Shown: positions 34,403 through 42,074 of the stretch, in pieces
Layout of the letters: the number at the start of each line of letters is the position of its first letter
How positions within the stretch are numbered: the first letter of the stretch is position 1
Assembly (NCBI RefSeq): GCF_006438825.1
Contig: NZ_RCZP01000015.1
Coordinates: 61,825 to 125,824, forward strand
Direction: 5' to 3'
Length of the DNA: 64,000 nt
From: Muricoccus nepalensis
GTDB lineage: Bacteria > Pseudomonadota > Alphaproteobacteria > Acetobacterales > Acetobacteraceae
The notes under the pieces: model-generated
Database searches by the model: none
What the model was told of the DNA's origin: nothing
The model's input: the letters and a program-made list of their open reading frames with translations, nothing else
Position numbers and translations under genes: made by a program

Positions 34403-34771
34403 TCAGAGGAAGCAAACGTCTATGTCGGCTAATCCGACTGGCCCGAACAACAAGGTCACGTCGCTCATACCAACGGAGCCAAGCACGCTCGTCTTGCCCT
34501 CAGCGTCGATGATCTCCTTCGACGCAAACTCCGCCGCGACCAGCCTAGCCGCGATGGATCCCGCAGAAGTTCCAGCCGTGCCGACAATATTCAGGCCGAA
34601 GCGGGGATCCTCCAGGGCCCGTAGCGCACCGATGTGGATGATCCCCTTCGCGCCACCTCCCTCGAATACTAGAAGCGCGTGCCTGGACGGAGGTGCGACG
34701 ACCGGATCCAGCGCCTCCGCAGAAGAACCACCCTCTACTTCAACTAGCTCCGTCAATGCCCAGCCCCCCAA
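34403..34771 (-). pseudogene. Patatin-like phospholipase, N-terminal fragment
   Basis: 122 codons. The oxyanion block FEGGGAKGIIHIGALRALED and the nucleophile elbow VGTAGTSAGSIAARL are intact, but the protein stops at ~residue 122. The patatin fold needs a later Asp (D-G-G/A) that is absent. Probably the remnant of a longer gene whose 3' part was lost next to the M20 gene. Confidence 0.7.
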
Positions 34772-35119
34772 CTCGCCCTGCTAACACGTCTGCGTTTAGA
34801 ACGCAGGCTTCGTCAGCAGGTGTCGTGCGGTTAGGCTCGGCTGATCGTCAAGATGTTGGACGGCTGTAGACGAGGGCGAGACGCGCCGAACGACGGTTCT
34901 TGGGGTTAGGCGACACCAAGGAGATTCTGGCCCTGCCTCTCTAAACTGGTCCGTTAGAGGTGCAAGTTTTTCGGGCACTGCAAGCCTCAAAGGAGAGGAG
35001 AGGAGCGGTGCCATGAATCAGAAATTGTACACGGACAAGCAGATCTCCGTGGCGTACGCCGAGTTCTGATTGGCCTCAGAGCAGCCGTAACGGCGTGGGA
35101 GCACAACTACAAACCCTGG
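34772..35119. other. Gene-free stretch before leader B
   Basis: No gene is supported. It contains a perfect 7-bp inverted repeat CTGCGTT-TAG-AACGCAG at 34790-34806, possibly a hairpin. Confidence 0.5.
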
Positions 35120-35156
35120 TTGACAGATGTTCAGGCGGATTACTACCGTCTGCTCC

Positions 35157-35267
35157 ATGGGTAATCCTCGCCTCTGTACCGCGAACCGACGCCGTCGCTG
35201 CATCTCAGCGGCGGCTTTTATGGCTGCGTGCAGAAAGGCCCCCTCCCCGGTGAGGTCCGCCCCTTAG
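35157..35267 (+). CDS. Leader peptide B, 36 codons with RRRR
   Basis: MGNPRLCTANRRRRCISAAA and 16 more residues, ending VRSAP and TAG. Codons 11-14 are CGA-CGC-CGT-CGC, with more Arg at codons 5, 26 and 33. It shares length, TANRRRRC and the final SAP with leader peptide A. Its downstream gene makes an arginine-pathway enzyme, which is what an attenuator peptide rich in Arg codons predicts. Translation probably starts at or near the 5' end of the transcript. Confidence 0.65.
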   Translation: MGNPRLCTANRRRRCISAAAFMAACRKAPSPVRSAP

Positions 35268-35313
35268 CGGTCCACCTAGAGGCGGCATCAGCCCGCATCT
35301 CCGAACCCCCGCA

Positions 35314-35339
35314 GCCCCCGGCTTCGGGGGTTTTTCTTT
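35314..35339 (+). terminator. Intrinsic terminator of leader B
   Basis: CCCCCG (35315-35320), loop GCTT, CGGGGG (35325-35330), TTTTTCTTT. Identical to the leader A terminator and 28 nt before the argC ATG. Confidence 0.87.
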
Positions 35340-35367
35340 GCCCTTACGCCAGCAGCAGGACACCACC

Positions 35368-36345
35368 ATGAGCATTCGCGTCGGCATCGTCGGCATCAGT
35401 GGTTTCGGCGGAGGTGAGGCGATGCGCCTCATCGCGAGCCACCCGTTTTTCGAACTGGTTTACGCCGCGGGCGACGGTAGCGCAGGTAGCCGCTTGGGGG
35501 ACCGCTTCCCCGGTGTACCAGCCAAGCTGACCGAGCTGGTGATTGAGCAGTGGGACCCTATGACCCTGCCGAGGCTTGACCTGCTCTTCGCGTCGCTGCC
35601 CACGGGCACCTCGGCCGAGGCGCTGGCGCGCGTTCCTGGCGCCGTGAAGATCGTCGATGTTGGCGGCGACCACCGTTACGTCGAGGGTTGGGCTTACGGC
35701 TTGGCCGACGTTTGGCCATCTCAAATTGAGGGGCATACCCGCGTTGCTAACCCTGGCTGCTTCCCCGCGGCAACGCTGACCGCACTGGCGCCGTTGCTCG
35801 CCAGCAAGCTGATTGAGCCCGGTAACATCGTGGTCGACGCGAAAACTGGCATCTCCGGTGCTGGCCGGGGCGGCGCCGACAGCCGGTTTGGCTATGCCGA
35901 GAGCAACGAGAATCTATTGCCCTACGGTCTGCTCAAGCACGTCCACATGCCCGAGATGGCCAAGACGATTGGGCGGCTAAACGGCGGCAGCGCGGCAGGG
36001 CTGGTGTTCACGCCACACCTGGTGCCGATGACCCGTGGCGTACTCGCCACCATCTACTGCCGCGGCCGCGCCACCACGGGTCAATGCTTGGACGCGGCGC
36101 GGCACTTCTACGCGGGGCGGGCCTTCGTCCGCGTGACCGAGAAGCCGCCGCAGACTAAGTGGGCGACCGGCTCGAACCTCGCCTTCGTGAGCTATGCGGC
36201 CGATCCGGAGCGCAACCTGGTGATCGCGATGGGCGTGGTCGACAACCTTGGCAAGGGAGCAGCAGGCCAAGCGGTGCAGAATGCGAACCTGATGTGCGGC
36301 CTGCCGGAAACGACGGGTCTGGATGGCCTGCCTGTTTGGCCATGA
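35368..36345 (+). CDS. argC: N-acetyl-gamma-glutamyl-phosphate reductase
   Basis: 325 residues, a normal length for ArgC. Start ATG is 7 nt after CAGGA. The Rossmann start RVGIVGISGFGGGEAMRLI matches the G-x-x-G-x-x-G-x-E pattern; Cys131 in VANPGCFPAATL is the thiohemiacetal nucleophile; HVHMPEM provides the catalytic His region. It reduces N-acetylglutamyl phosphate with NADPH to the semialdehyde, third step of arginine synthesis, in the cytoplasm. The other arg genes are not adjacent. Expression should depend on read-through of the leader B terminator. The IS5 element begins 79 nt after the stop. Confidence 0.93.
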   Translation: MSIRVGIVGISGFGGGEAMRLIASHPFFELVYAAGDGSAGSRLGDRFPGVPAKLTELVIEQWDPMTLPRLDLLFASLPTGTSAEALARVPGAVKIVDVGGDHRYVEGWAYGLADVWPSQIEGHTRVANPGCFPAATLTALAPLLASKLIEPGNIVVDAKTGISGAGRGGADSRFGYAESNENLLPYGLLKHVHMPEMAKTIGRLNGGSAAGLVFTPHLVPMTRGVLATIYCRGRATTGQCLDAARHFYAGRAFVRVTEKPPQTKWATGSNLAFVSYAADPERNLVIAMGVVDNLGKGAAGQAVQNANLMCGLPETTGLDGLPVWP

Positions 36346-37138
36346 GCCGCACTATTCTGCGAAACACCAGAGGCGATCATCTGCCGCGGCGACTGGTGTT
36401 ATGGGGAGACCAATCCTCTGTGATGAGACCTGTGCGCGGATGTGTGTGGACCCGGCGCGACGTGGGCTGATTCACTGCCTGTGTAGACGAGGGAGGTCGA
36501 CATGGCGCGGCGGCGGATCGGTCAGGAAGATCTCATCGCACGGGCCGAGCCGCGAGCGGCACTGCCGCTGGTGGAACTCGCCGCGTTGCTGGATTGGACG
36601 GAGATAGATCGTCACCTGGTCGATATCTCGGCGGCGGCAAAGGGCGAACGTGGCTGGCCACCACTGGCTCTCTTCCGTGGCTTGTTGCTGGCCACCTGGT
36701 ATGACCTGTCGGACGTGAAGCTGGCCGAGGCGCTGGACGACCGGACCAGCTTCCGCCGGTTCTGCGGCTTCGCTGCCCACGAGCCGACGCCCGAGCGCAC
36801 CACCTTTGTCCGGTTCCGGCGGGAGTTGGTGCGGCGCAGCCTCGGCCGCGGGCTGTTCGAGACGGTGACCCGCCAACTCGAAGCCAAGGGCTTGATGGTG
36901 CGCACCGGCACGCTGGTGGACGCGACGCTGATCCCCTCGGCCAGCATCCAGAAGGACGAAGAGGCGCGCTGGGCCGGGCATCGCCGCCGCAAGCCCGTGC
37001 ACGGCTACAAGGCGCATGTGGCGACCGATGAAGGTGCAGGCCTGATCCGCGGCTTGGAGGTGACCACGGCCAACATCCATGACGCCGCCGAACTGGAAGC
37101 CGTGCTGCCGCCCGAGGCGGGAAACGTCTATGCCGATA

Positions 37139-38167
37139 GAGCACTTCAAGCTTGCATGGACTCGTGGGTTCTGATTCGACGCTGTTGATGAAGCAGCGAG
37201 GCTGGTGATGACGGCACCCCTGTCACAGGACCTGCGCAAGCGCCTGGTTCGGGCTGTGGAGGAGGGCGCCTCGGCACGGGAGGCAGCGGCCCGCTTCGCC
37301 GTCAGCGCGTCGGCAGCGATCAAGCTGGTGCGGCGAGTACGCCAGACCGGCAGCACGGCTCCTGCCAAGATCGGCGGCTACCGCAAGCCGTTGCTGGCCG
37401 GGCAGGAAGAGTTCCTGCGGGAGCTGACGGCCAGCCGGAAGGGGATCACCTTGGCCGAGATCCGGGCAGCCCTGATCGAGCGCGGCGTGGCGCCTGTGTC
37501 GCTGATGACAATCTGGACCATGCTGAAGCGGCTCGATCAGTCGCATAAAAAAAGAGCCTGAGGGCGGCGGAGCAGGACCGGCCCGACGTAGCGGCCCATC
37601 GACACCACTGGCGTGTCTGGCAGCGCTACATGGACCCCGAGCGCTTCGTCTTTCTCGATGAGACCGGCGCGGCCACCAACATGATCCGCCGCTACGGCTG
37701 GGGACCACGGGGCGAGCGCTTGGTCGATACCACGCCGCATGGCCACTGGCGCACCACCACCTTCATCGCGGGCCTGCGCAGCACCGGCCTTGTCGCGCCT
37801 CTCGTGCTGGACGGCCCGATGACCGGTGAGGCCTTCCTCGCCTACATCGGACAGTTCCTCGCCCCCACTCTCTCCAAGGGCGACGTCGTGGTTCTCGATA
37901 ACCTCGCCGCTCACAAGGTCACCGGTGTGCGTGAGGCGATCCGCGCCACCGGTGCCAGCTTGCTCTACCTGCCGCCCTACTCCCCCGACCTGAACCCCAT
38001 CGAGCAGGCCTTTGCCAAGCTGAAGGCGCTGCTCCGAAAGGCTGCCGCCCGAACCCGAGAGGCGCTCTGGACCACCATCGGCCGACTGCTCGGAAACTTC
38101 ACCCCAGCCGAGTGCAGGAACTACCTCGCCAACTCAGGCTACGCGTTCGAGTAAGATGGAAAAGCTC
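37139..38167 (+). mobile_element. IS630-family element inserted at TA
   Basis: 1029 bp between TA at 37137-37138 and TA at 38168-38169, the target duplication of IS630/Tc1 elements. Short inverted ends GAGCACTTC and GAGCTTTTC. It carries orfA/orfB in the same direction as the host transposase. Confidence 0.9.
37205..38154 (+). CDS. IS630-family transposase, two frames joined by a -1 slip on A7
   Basis: orfA (37205-37561, 118 residues) has helix-turn-helix domains (RKRLVRAVEEGASAREAAAR; LAEIRAALIERGVAPVSLMT). orfB continues in the -1 frame to 38154 with DDE residues: Asp in FVFLDETGA, Asp in VVVLDNLAAH and Glu in YSPDLNPIEQAFAKLK. The run A7 at 37547-37553 (CAT-AAA-AAA-AGA) lies where the frames meet; slipping back one base gives AAG-AGC-CTG and a product of about 315 residues, the normal IS630 length. 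Programmed frameshifting is known in this family. Probably functional. Confidence 0.85.
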
Positions 38168-38604
38168 TAGTGCCTTCAACGGCGACAAGCCTTGGAAAGC
38201 AATCCGTGCGCGTGGCGGCATCCCGCAGGTCGTGCAGACGGGTACCTGGGGCGGGGCCGCGGCGCTCGCCCGGCTGAAGAAGCACAACGCCCGGGTCCGG
38301 CGCATACGCTGCTGGATTGAAAAGGTGTTCGGCACCTGCAAGCGCTCCTATGGCCTGCGGCGGATGCGGTGGCTCGGTCTGGCCAAAGCTGGACTGCAAG
38401 CCCGTCTCACCGCCATCGCCTACAATCTCCGGCGCACGGTCACCCTGCTGCACGCTGCCGCTTGAGACAGGAGGAGTCTGCCTGGATCACGCCAGCAGGC
38501 CGCACCACGCTGCCATTCGGGCACACCTGTCGCCTAGACGGCGCCCAACACAAGGAAAAGCAGGTAACCGTCGCCTACCCGCACATCCGCGCACAGATCT
38601 CATA

Positions 38605-38844
38605 AGAGGGAGAACCCGACAGCCGCGAGTTAATTCTCGAAAGGGTGTCCTTTCGGGACCACAGCTGTTGGAGCAGGGCGGGTCCGTGGGCCTTTGCAAG
38701 CCACGATAAGCCGAAATGCCGGGCGACGGCGCGAAGGGCGTCCCGGATCTTCTCGTCTTGCTCCGGCACTGGGTTCTGGCGACCACTCAGTGGGTCATCG
38801 CTGAAAGAGGGACGGGACGTCGGGATCACGCGACTTCTCTCCAA
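38605..38844 (-). pseudogene. Hypothetical gene truncated by the IS5 element
   Basis: About 80 codons from MERSRVIPTSRPSFSDDPLS through KIRDALRAVARHFGLSWLAK and LLQQLWSRKDTLSRINSRL run into the IS5 right end. The helical, ordered-looking sequence suggests a real gene whose 3' part has been displaced. Not recognised. Confidence 0.45.
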
Positions 38845-39062
38845 CTAGCAGCATCTTGGGGAGCCCCACAGCTTGTATGCGAACCTTTTTGACTCGGACA
38901 TGGTTGCCGAAAACATCAGCAATCCCAGCGCGGCGTTTGGTGCCACCTGAGCTAACCCGCGACCGCTAACAAGCGGTTGTCGAAACATAAAGACGATGTC
39001 GTAGGCAGAACTGGACGCGTCTGCCACTGTCCGGTTGATGACCGGAGGCAGATAGTAGACCA

Positions 39063-39974
39063 GTGCGACACTCCCTTACCTCGCTAGGTTTCTTGCTCGT
39101 GTTCGCCGTAATGACGCCTATTCACGCTCAGCGGGTGGACTACCCGGCTCTGCAGATCACCACGCCCGACGGCGGAACCAGCTTGCTGCTGGGAACCATG
39201 CACCAGGGAGACGACCGCGTTCCGCTTCCATTACCCGTAGTGGTGGAGCAGGCCCTGCGATTGGTCGTGGCGAGCGATCTCTTGGCGCGGCCCCTGCCCC
39301 CGCGCGCTGGTGGCCCCCCGCCCGACTTGTCACCCCAGATATCCTTGGGTTCCATCCTTGATGAGGGCGAGAAAGCAACTCTGCGCACCCGGGTACAATG
39401 CCATCTACCGCAGAACTCCACCCCTTCAGACATCGAGGTCGTCACATCGTTTGCTCTCTCGGGACCAATCCGGGTCACGGCCGATTTCGCGGCACTCTGC
39501 CCCACGCCTGGACAACCCAGCGTCGAGAGTTGGCTCAAGAAGGCAGCCGCTGCCCGTGGGGTGCCCCTCGATAGCCTGGAGGGAACACAGGATTCCTCAA
39601 TGCAGCGTGCCGCCTTGCCCGATCGAATTTTCATTTCCAACGTACGGCGCATTCTCTCCTCCCAAGGGAGCGATCTATTTGCAAGGCTGACCACGTTTCT
39701 GAACACAGGGGACTACGAGGGAATTTGCGGGTTGGTTCGGGAGAACTTCGCCAGCTCTGCCGATTGGGACCTCTTCGAGCAGCGGCTAGTCTCCGAGCGC
39801 AACGCTCACTGGATGCCGGTGCTTGAACGATATCTGGAGGAGGGTCAGGCCGTCATTATGGTTGGAGCATCGCACCTGTGTGGGGAGAACGGGTTGCCTG
39901 CCCTGCTCAGCAAAAAAGGGTATCAAATCGAGAGCATCCGGATTCCTGCAGTGGGGCGGCCTCCTACTCCGTAA
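39063..39974 (+). CDS. TraB/GumN-family protein
   Basis: 303 residues from a GTG (its paralogue also starts with GTG). Signal peptide at residues 1-22 (FLLVFAVMTPIHA). GTMHQGD at 44-50 and GASHLCGENGLPALLSKKGY near the end are the two family motifs ('GTxHxGD' and 'GAGHLxGExGLPxLLxxxGY') that carry metal-binding His residues. Related TIKI proteins are metalloproteases; the bacterial members are mostly of unknown role. Probably periplasmic. A 5' fragment of a close paralogue lies at 28874-29224. Confidence 0.85.
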   Translation: MRHSLTSLGFLLVFAVMTPIHAQRVDYPALQITTPDGGTSLLLGTMHQGDDRVPLPLPVVVEQALRLVVASDLLARPLPPRAGGPPPDLSPQISLGSILDEGEKATLRTRVQCHLPQNSTPSDIEVVTSFALSGPIRVTADFAALCPTPGQPSVESWLKKAAAARGVPLDSLEGTQDSSMQRAALPDRIFISNVRRILSSQGSDLFARLTTFLNTGDYEGICGLVRENFASSADWDLFEQRLVSERNAHWMPVLERYLEEGQAVIMVGASHLCGENGLPALLSKKGYQIESIRIPAVGRPPTP

Positions 39975-40244
39975 AATCAAGTACAACGTTCGTCGGAGCG
40001 GCACCTTTAGGTATTTAGCGGCCCACCAAAGCATGGACGCAACTCTCAGGAGATGTGATGCCCGCGGGAGAGGAGCAAAAAACTTGATACAAGCGACCAC
40101 GTCCACTCTTCGTGCGTGACGAATTTACCATTGAAGGACGCGACATCCGTCGGTTTAGCACCAAACAGTATCTTTTAGTCAGAGGAAGCAGATGTCTACG
40201 ACAGACCAGTTTGCGTAGCGCAGAATCGGATTCCCTTTTCTACA

Positions 40245-40571
40245 TCAGTCGTCTCGACCTTTTTTGAGGCTGCTAACATCGGAGGCACCTGGCGGCAAAG
40301 GTTGATAGCCAGCAAAACCCGGATAACCGGGATATCCAGCGTATCCCGGGTAACCTGGGTATCCCGGGTACCCGCGGTATGGACGGCCAAAAGCAACCAA
40401 TCTGTTGCCGACAATCGTGCCAAGGTACTTACCAGCCTTGTCTACGACTTCAGCTTCATTCCAAGGTAGCCAGCCTATCCACTGGCCGTCCTTGCCAAAA
40501 ACATAGTTATCCTTGGAGCTCCGCCTGAATGCGATCCAATTACCTGATGAGTCAAACAGGAAATCAGTCAT
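40245..40571 (-). CDS. 4-fold beta flower-like protein with Gly-Tyr-Pro tail
   Basis: 108 residues from the ATG 6 nt after GGAG. The first ~65 residues are four short beta repeats: FLFDSSGNWIAFRRSS, YVFGKDGQWIGWLPWN, EVVDKAGKYLGTIVG and NRLVAFGRPYR, the shape of the '4-fold beta flower' domain. Residues ~66-90 are a tandem GYPGYPGYPGYAGYPGYPGF run, a flexible or adhesive tail encoded by near-identical 9-bp units. No signal peptide. Function unknown. Confidence 0.65.
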   Translation of the reverse strand: MTDFLFDSSGNWIAFRRSSKDNYVFGKDGQWIGWLPWNEAEVVDKAGKYLGTIVGNRLVAFGRPYRGYPGYPGYPGYAGYPGYPGFAGYQPLPPGASDVSSLKKGRDD

Positions 40572-40607
40572 CTTGCGCTCCGAATTCAGAAACAAGCAGC
40601 ATCGCAA

Positions 40608-42025
40608 GAACGAACACCAACGCCTGCCGATCTAGCAACGCCGGTAGTAACGTTCAAATTCGGATATCATAGCTCTTCCCCCGAGTTTCAAGCGGGGGAG
40701 GGAGCGCAATCCTGGGTAGCTCACTCGAGGAGGCTCTCTTCCTTGTCAGTCCAGCTTTTAGCGCGTGCAGGATACAACCTGACAAAACTAAACTCAGGCT
40801 TCCGATCATACCGGTTTGCCAGATTTCTGGCATTCTAAAATGGCGCGCCGCCCCATTCAGATGACGTGACCGCCTCTGAAATACCCGAAGTCAAGCTCAC
40901 CTAGCCGTTCTCTATTCGCCAGTCGTCTAGTTCAAAAAAAGCCGCAGCCTTGGTCAGCGAGAGCATGCAGCTGTTGCTGCGCCTCAACGTCTGAAAACCT
41001 TGGCGGAGGCGCTCTCTAATGTATGGCGTCTATCAGCGCCGCACCGGCGCCCTGCAAGCTCTCGGTATCACCTCGGCCTCCCCTTGAAATGAGAAGCGAC
41101 GGTCTTCGTTACCGCAATCTGAATTGCTCCCTTAGAAAAGCCGTCGCGCCCGTCATCCATGACGACCTAGAAGGCGCTACCTCCGTCCGCCACTCCGTGC
41201 AGGCGGTCCCGCCAGTCCATTAGGCGCCCCCTCACCGTACACGTCCGTTCCAAACGTAATCGTGCAGCCCGCACCTCCGTTGAGTAGAGCGTGCCGTCCA
41301 TACGAAAGCTGAAATCTTGGCTTGCATCGACGGTTCTGGGCACCATCGAACTAAGCGAGGCGTCCCTGATGGCGGTGACGCCCTGATCTCAGTATTCGCT
41401 GCCGGGTGACCGAGTATTCAGAGGCCGCCCTCCATACGCCTGATGATTTCTACCCGCTTATGGGCGGCAAACCCGCTGTAAGCTCATCATTCAGGGGGGA
41501 GACGATATCCTAGGCCTGGAGTAGGTTTCGTTTTTTTGCAACGGGTTACGGGGGTGGGAAGGGGATCAACTTATTGCCCCCCTGACATTTTCGTAGAGAA
41601 CAGCAACGCGTGACACTTAACAGCATTGCTTGTCATTGACACGGCAAGTCATTGGGATAGTAGCAGCAAAAAATCATTAACTTAATGCAAGTTGAATTGA
41701 GTTCGCTTTCGGCATCCAGCGTTGTCTCATACTAGAAAATAAGTACTTCAAAAAAATTCGATGTTATGGAAATGTGCTCGTGACTGCGAATTTCTGCTCA
41801 ACATGGCTCGTGAAGTTTGCGGGTTCGAGGTATGGCACTCATGAGGGAAGGTGTGTCGTCTCGTGCTGCCCTTCATCTCGTCTCACCCATGAAGCAGCGA
41901 TGGGGAGGCGCTCAGTTGATAGAGGTCGATTATAACTGTGCATCCGTTTAACTGAGCGGTGGGGTACCCGCCTGCAAACGCCCCACCAGGTGCTCCTCGA
42001 CGCTCCGACCTTCCTGCCGCGGCCC
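40608..42025. other. Long gene-free, AT-richer stretch
   Basis: 1.4 kb without a supportable gene on either strand. Base composition drops clearly between about 41480 and 41830 (runs of A and T such as TTCGTTTTTTTGC and ATTAACTTAATGCAAG) compared with the surrounding high-GC DNA. Short direct repeats (TTGTCATTGACA and AAGTCATTGGGA) occur near 41630-41655. It may contain decayed DNA, regulatory sequence or an RNA gene; I can name none. Confidence 0.5.
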
Positions 42026-42058
42026 CCTTCCCCTATCCGCCCTCCGGCTAGGGGAAGG
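42026..42058 (-). terminator. Hairpin after bcsC
   Basis: CCTTCCCCTA (42026-42035) and TAGGGGAAGG (42049-42058) form a perfect 10-bp stem with a 13-nt loop, 16 nt beyond the bcsC stop. It lacks a T run in the bcs direction but is the best candidate for the operon's 3' end. Confidence 0.6.
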
Positions 42059-42074
42059 TTCGTGCGACGCTTCG

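Larger units (their letters stand above)
35120..35339 (+). promoter_or_regulatory. Leader B: promoter, Arg-codon leader and attenuator before argC
   Basis: TTGACA (35120-35125), 15 nt, TACTAC (35141-35146), and the leader ATG 10 nt later at 35157, exactly as in leader A. Arg codons 35187-35198 overlap the 5' arm of the stem 35191-35200/35206-35215 (loop CATCT here, CTCTT in A). Region CCGCC at 35257-35261 can pair either with GGCGG at 35209-35214 (inside the stem's 3' arm) or with GGCGG at 35280-35284, giving mutually exclusive structures. The stop codon of the peptide lies inside that switching region. A terminator ends the leader. Confidence 0.68.
36502..38465 (+). pseudogene. IS5-family transposase split by IS630
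   Basis: The 5' part (36502-37137) runs from RRRIGQEDLIARAEPRAALP through SFRRFCGFAAHEPTPERTTF and GTLVDATLIPSAS to NVYAD. The 3' part (38168-38465) resumes with SAFNGDKPWKAIRARGG and ends with the WIEKVFGTCKRSYGLRRMRW block. Removing the IS630 and one TA restores a continuous frame (GAT-AGT-GCC), so the gene was intact at the time of insertion. It is inactive now. Confidence 0.92.
36424..38602. mobile_element. IS5-family element interrupted by an IS630 element
   Basis: Ends are TGAGACCTGTGCGCGGATGTG at 36424-36444 and, inverted, TGAGATCTGTGCGCGGATGTG at 38582-38602 (20 of 21 identical). No clear target duplication. It truncates a hypothetical gene at its right side (38605-38844). Confidence 0.88.

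Noticed and set aside
34403..34771. Functional short patatin
   Set aside because: The nucleophile elbow is present but the later catalytic Asp region is missing at 122 residues.
41800..41840. GGGTTCGAGG resembling a tRNA T-loop
   Set aside because: No acceptor or anticodon stem could be built around it.
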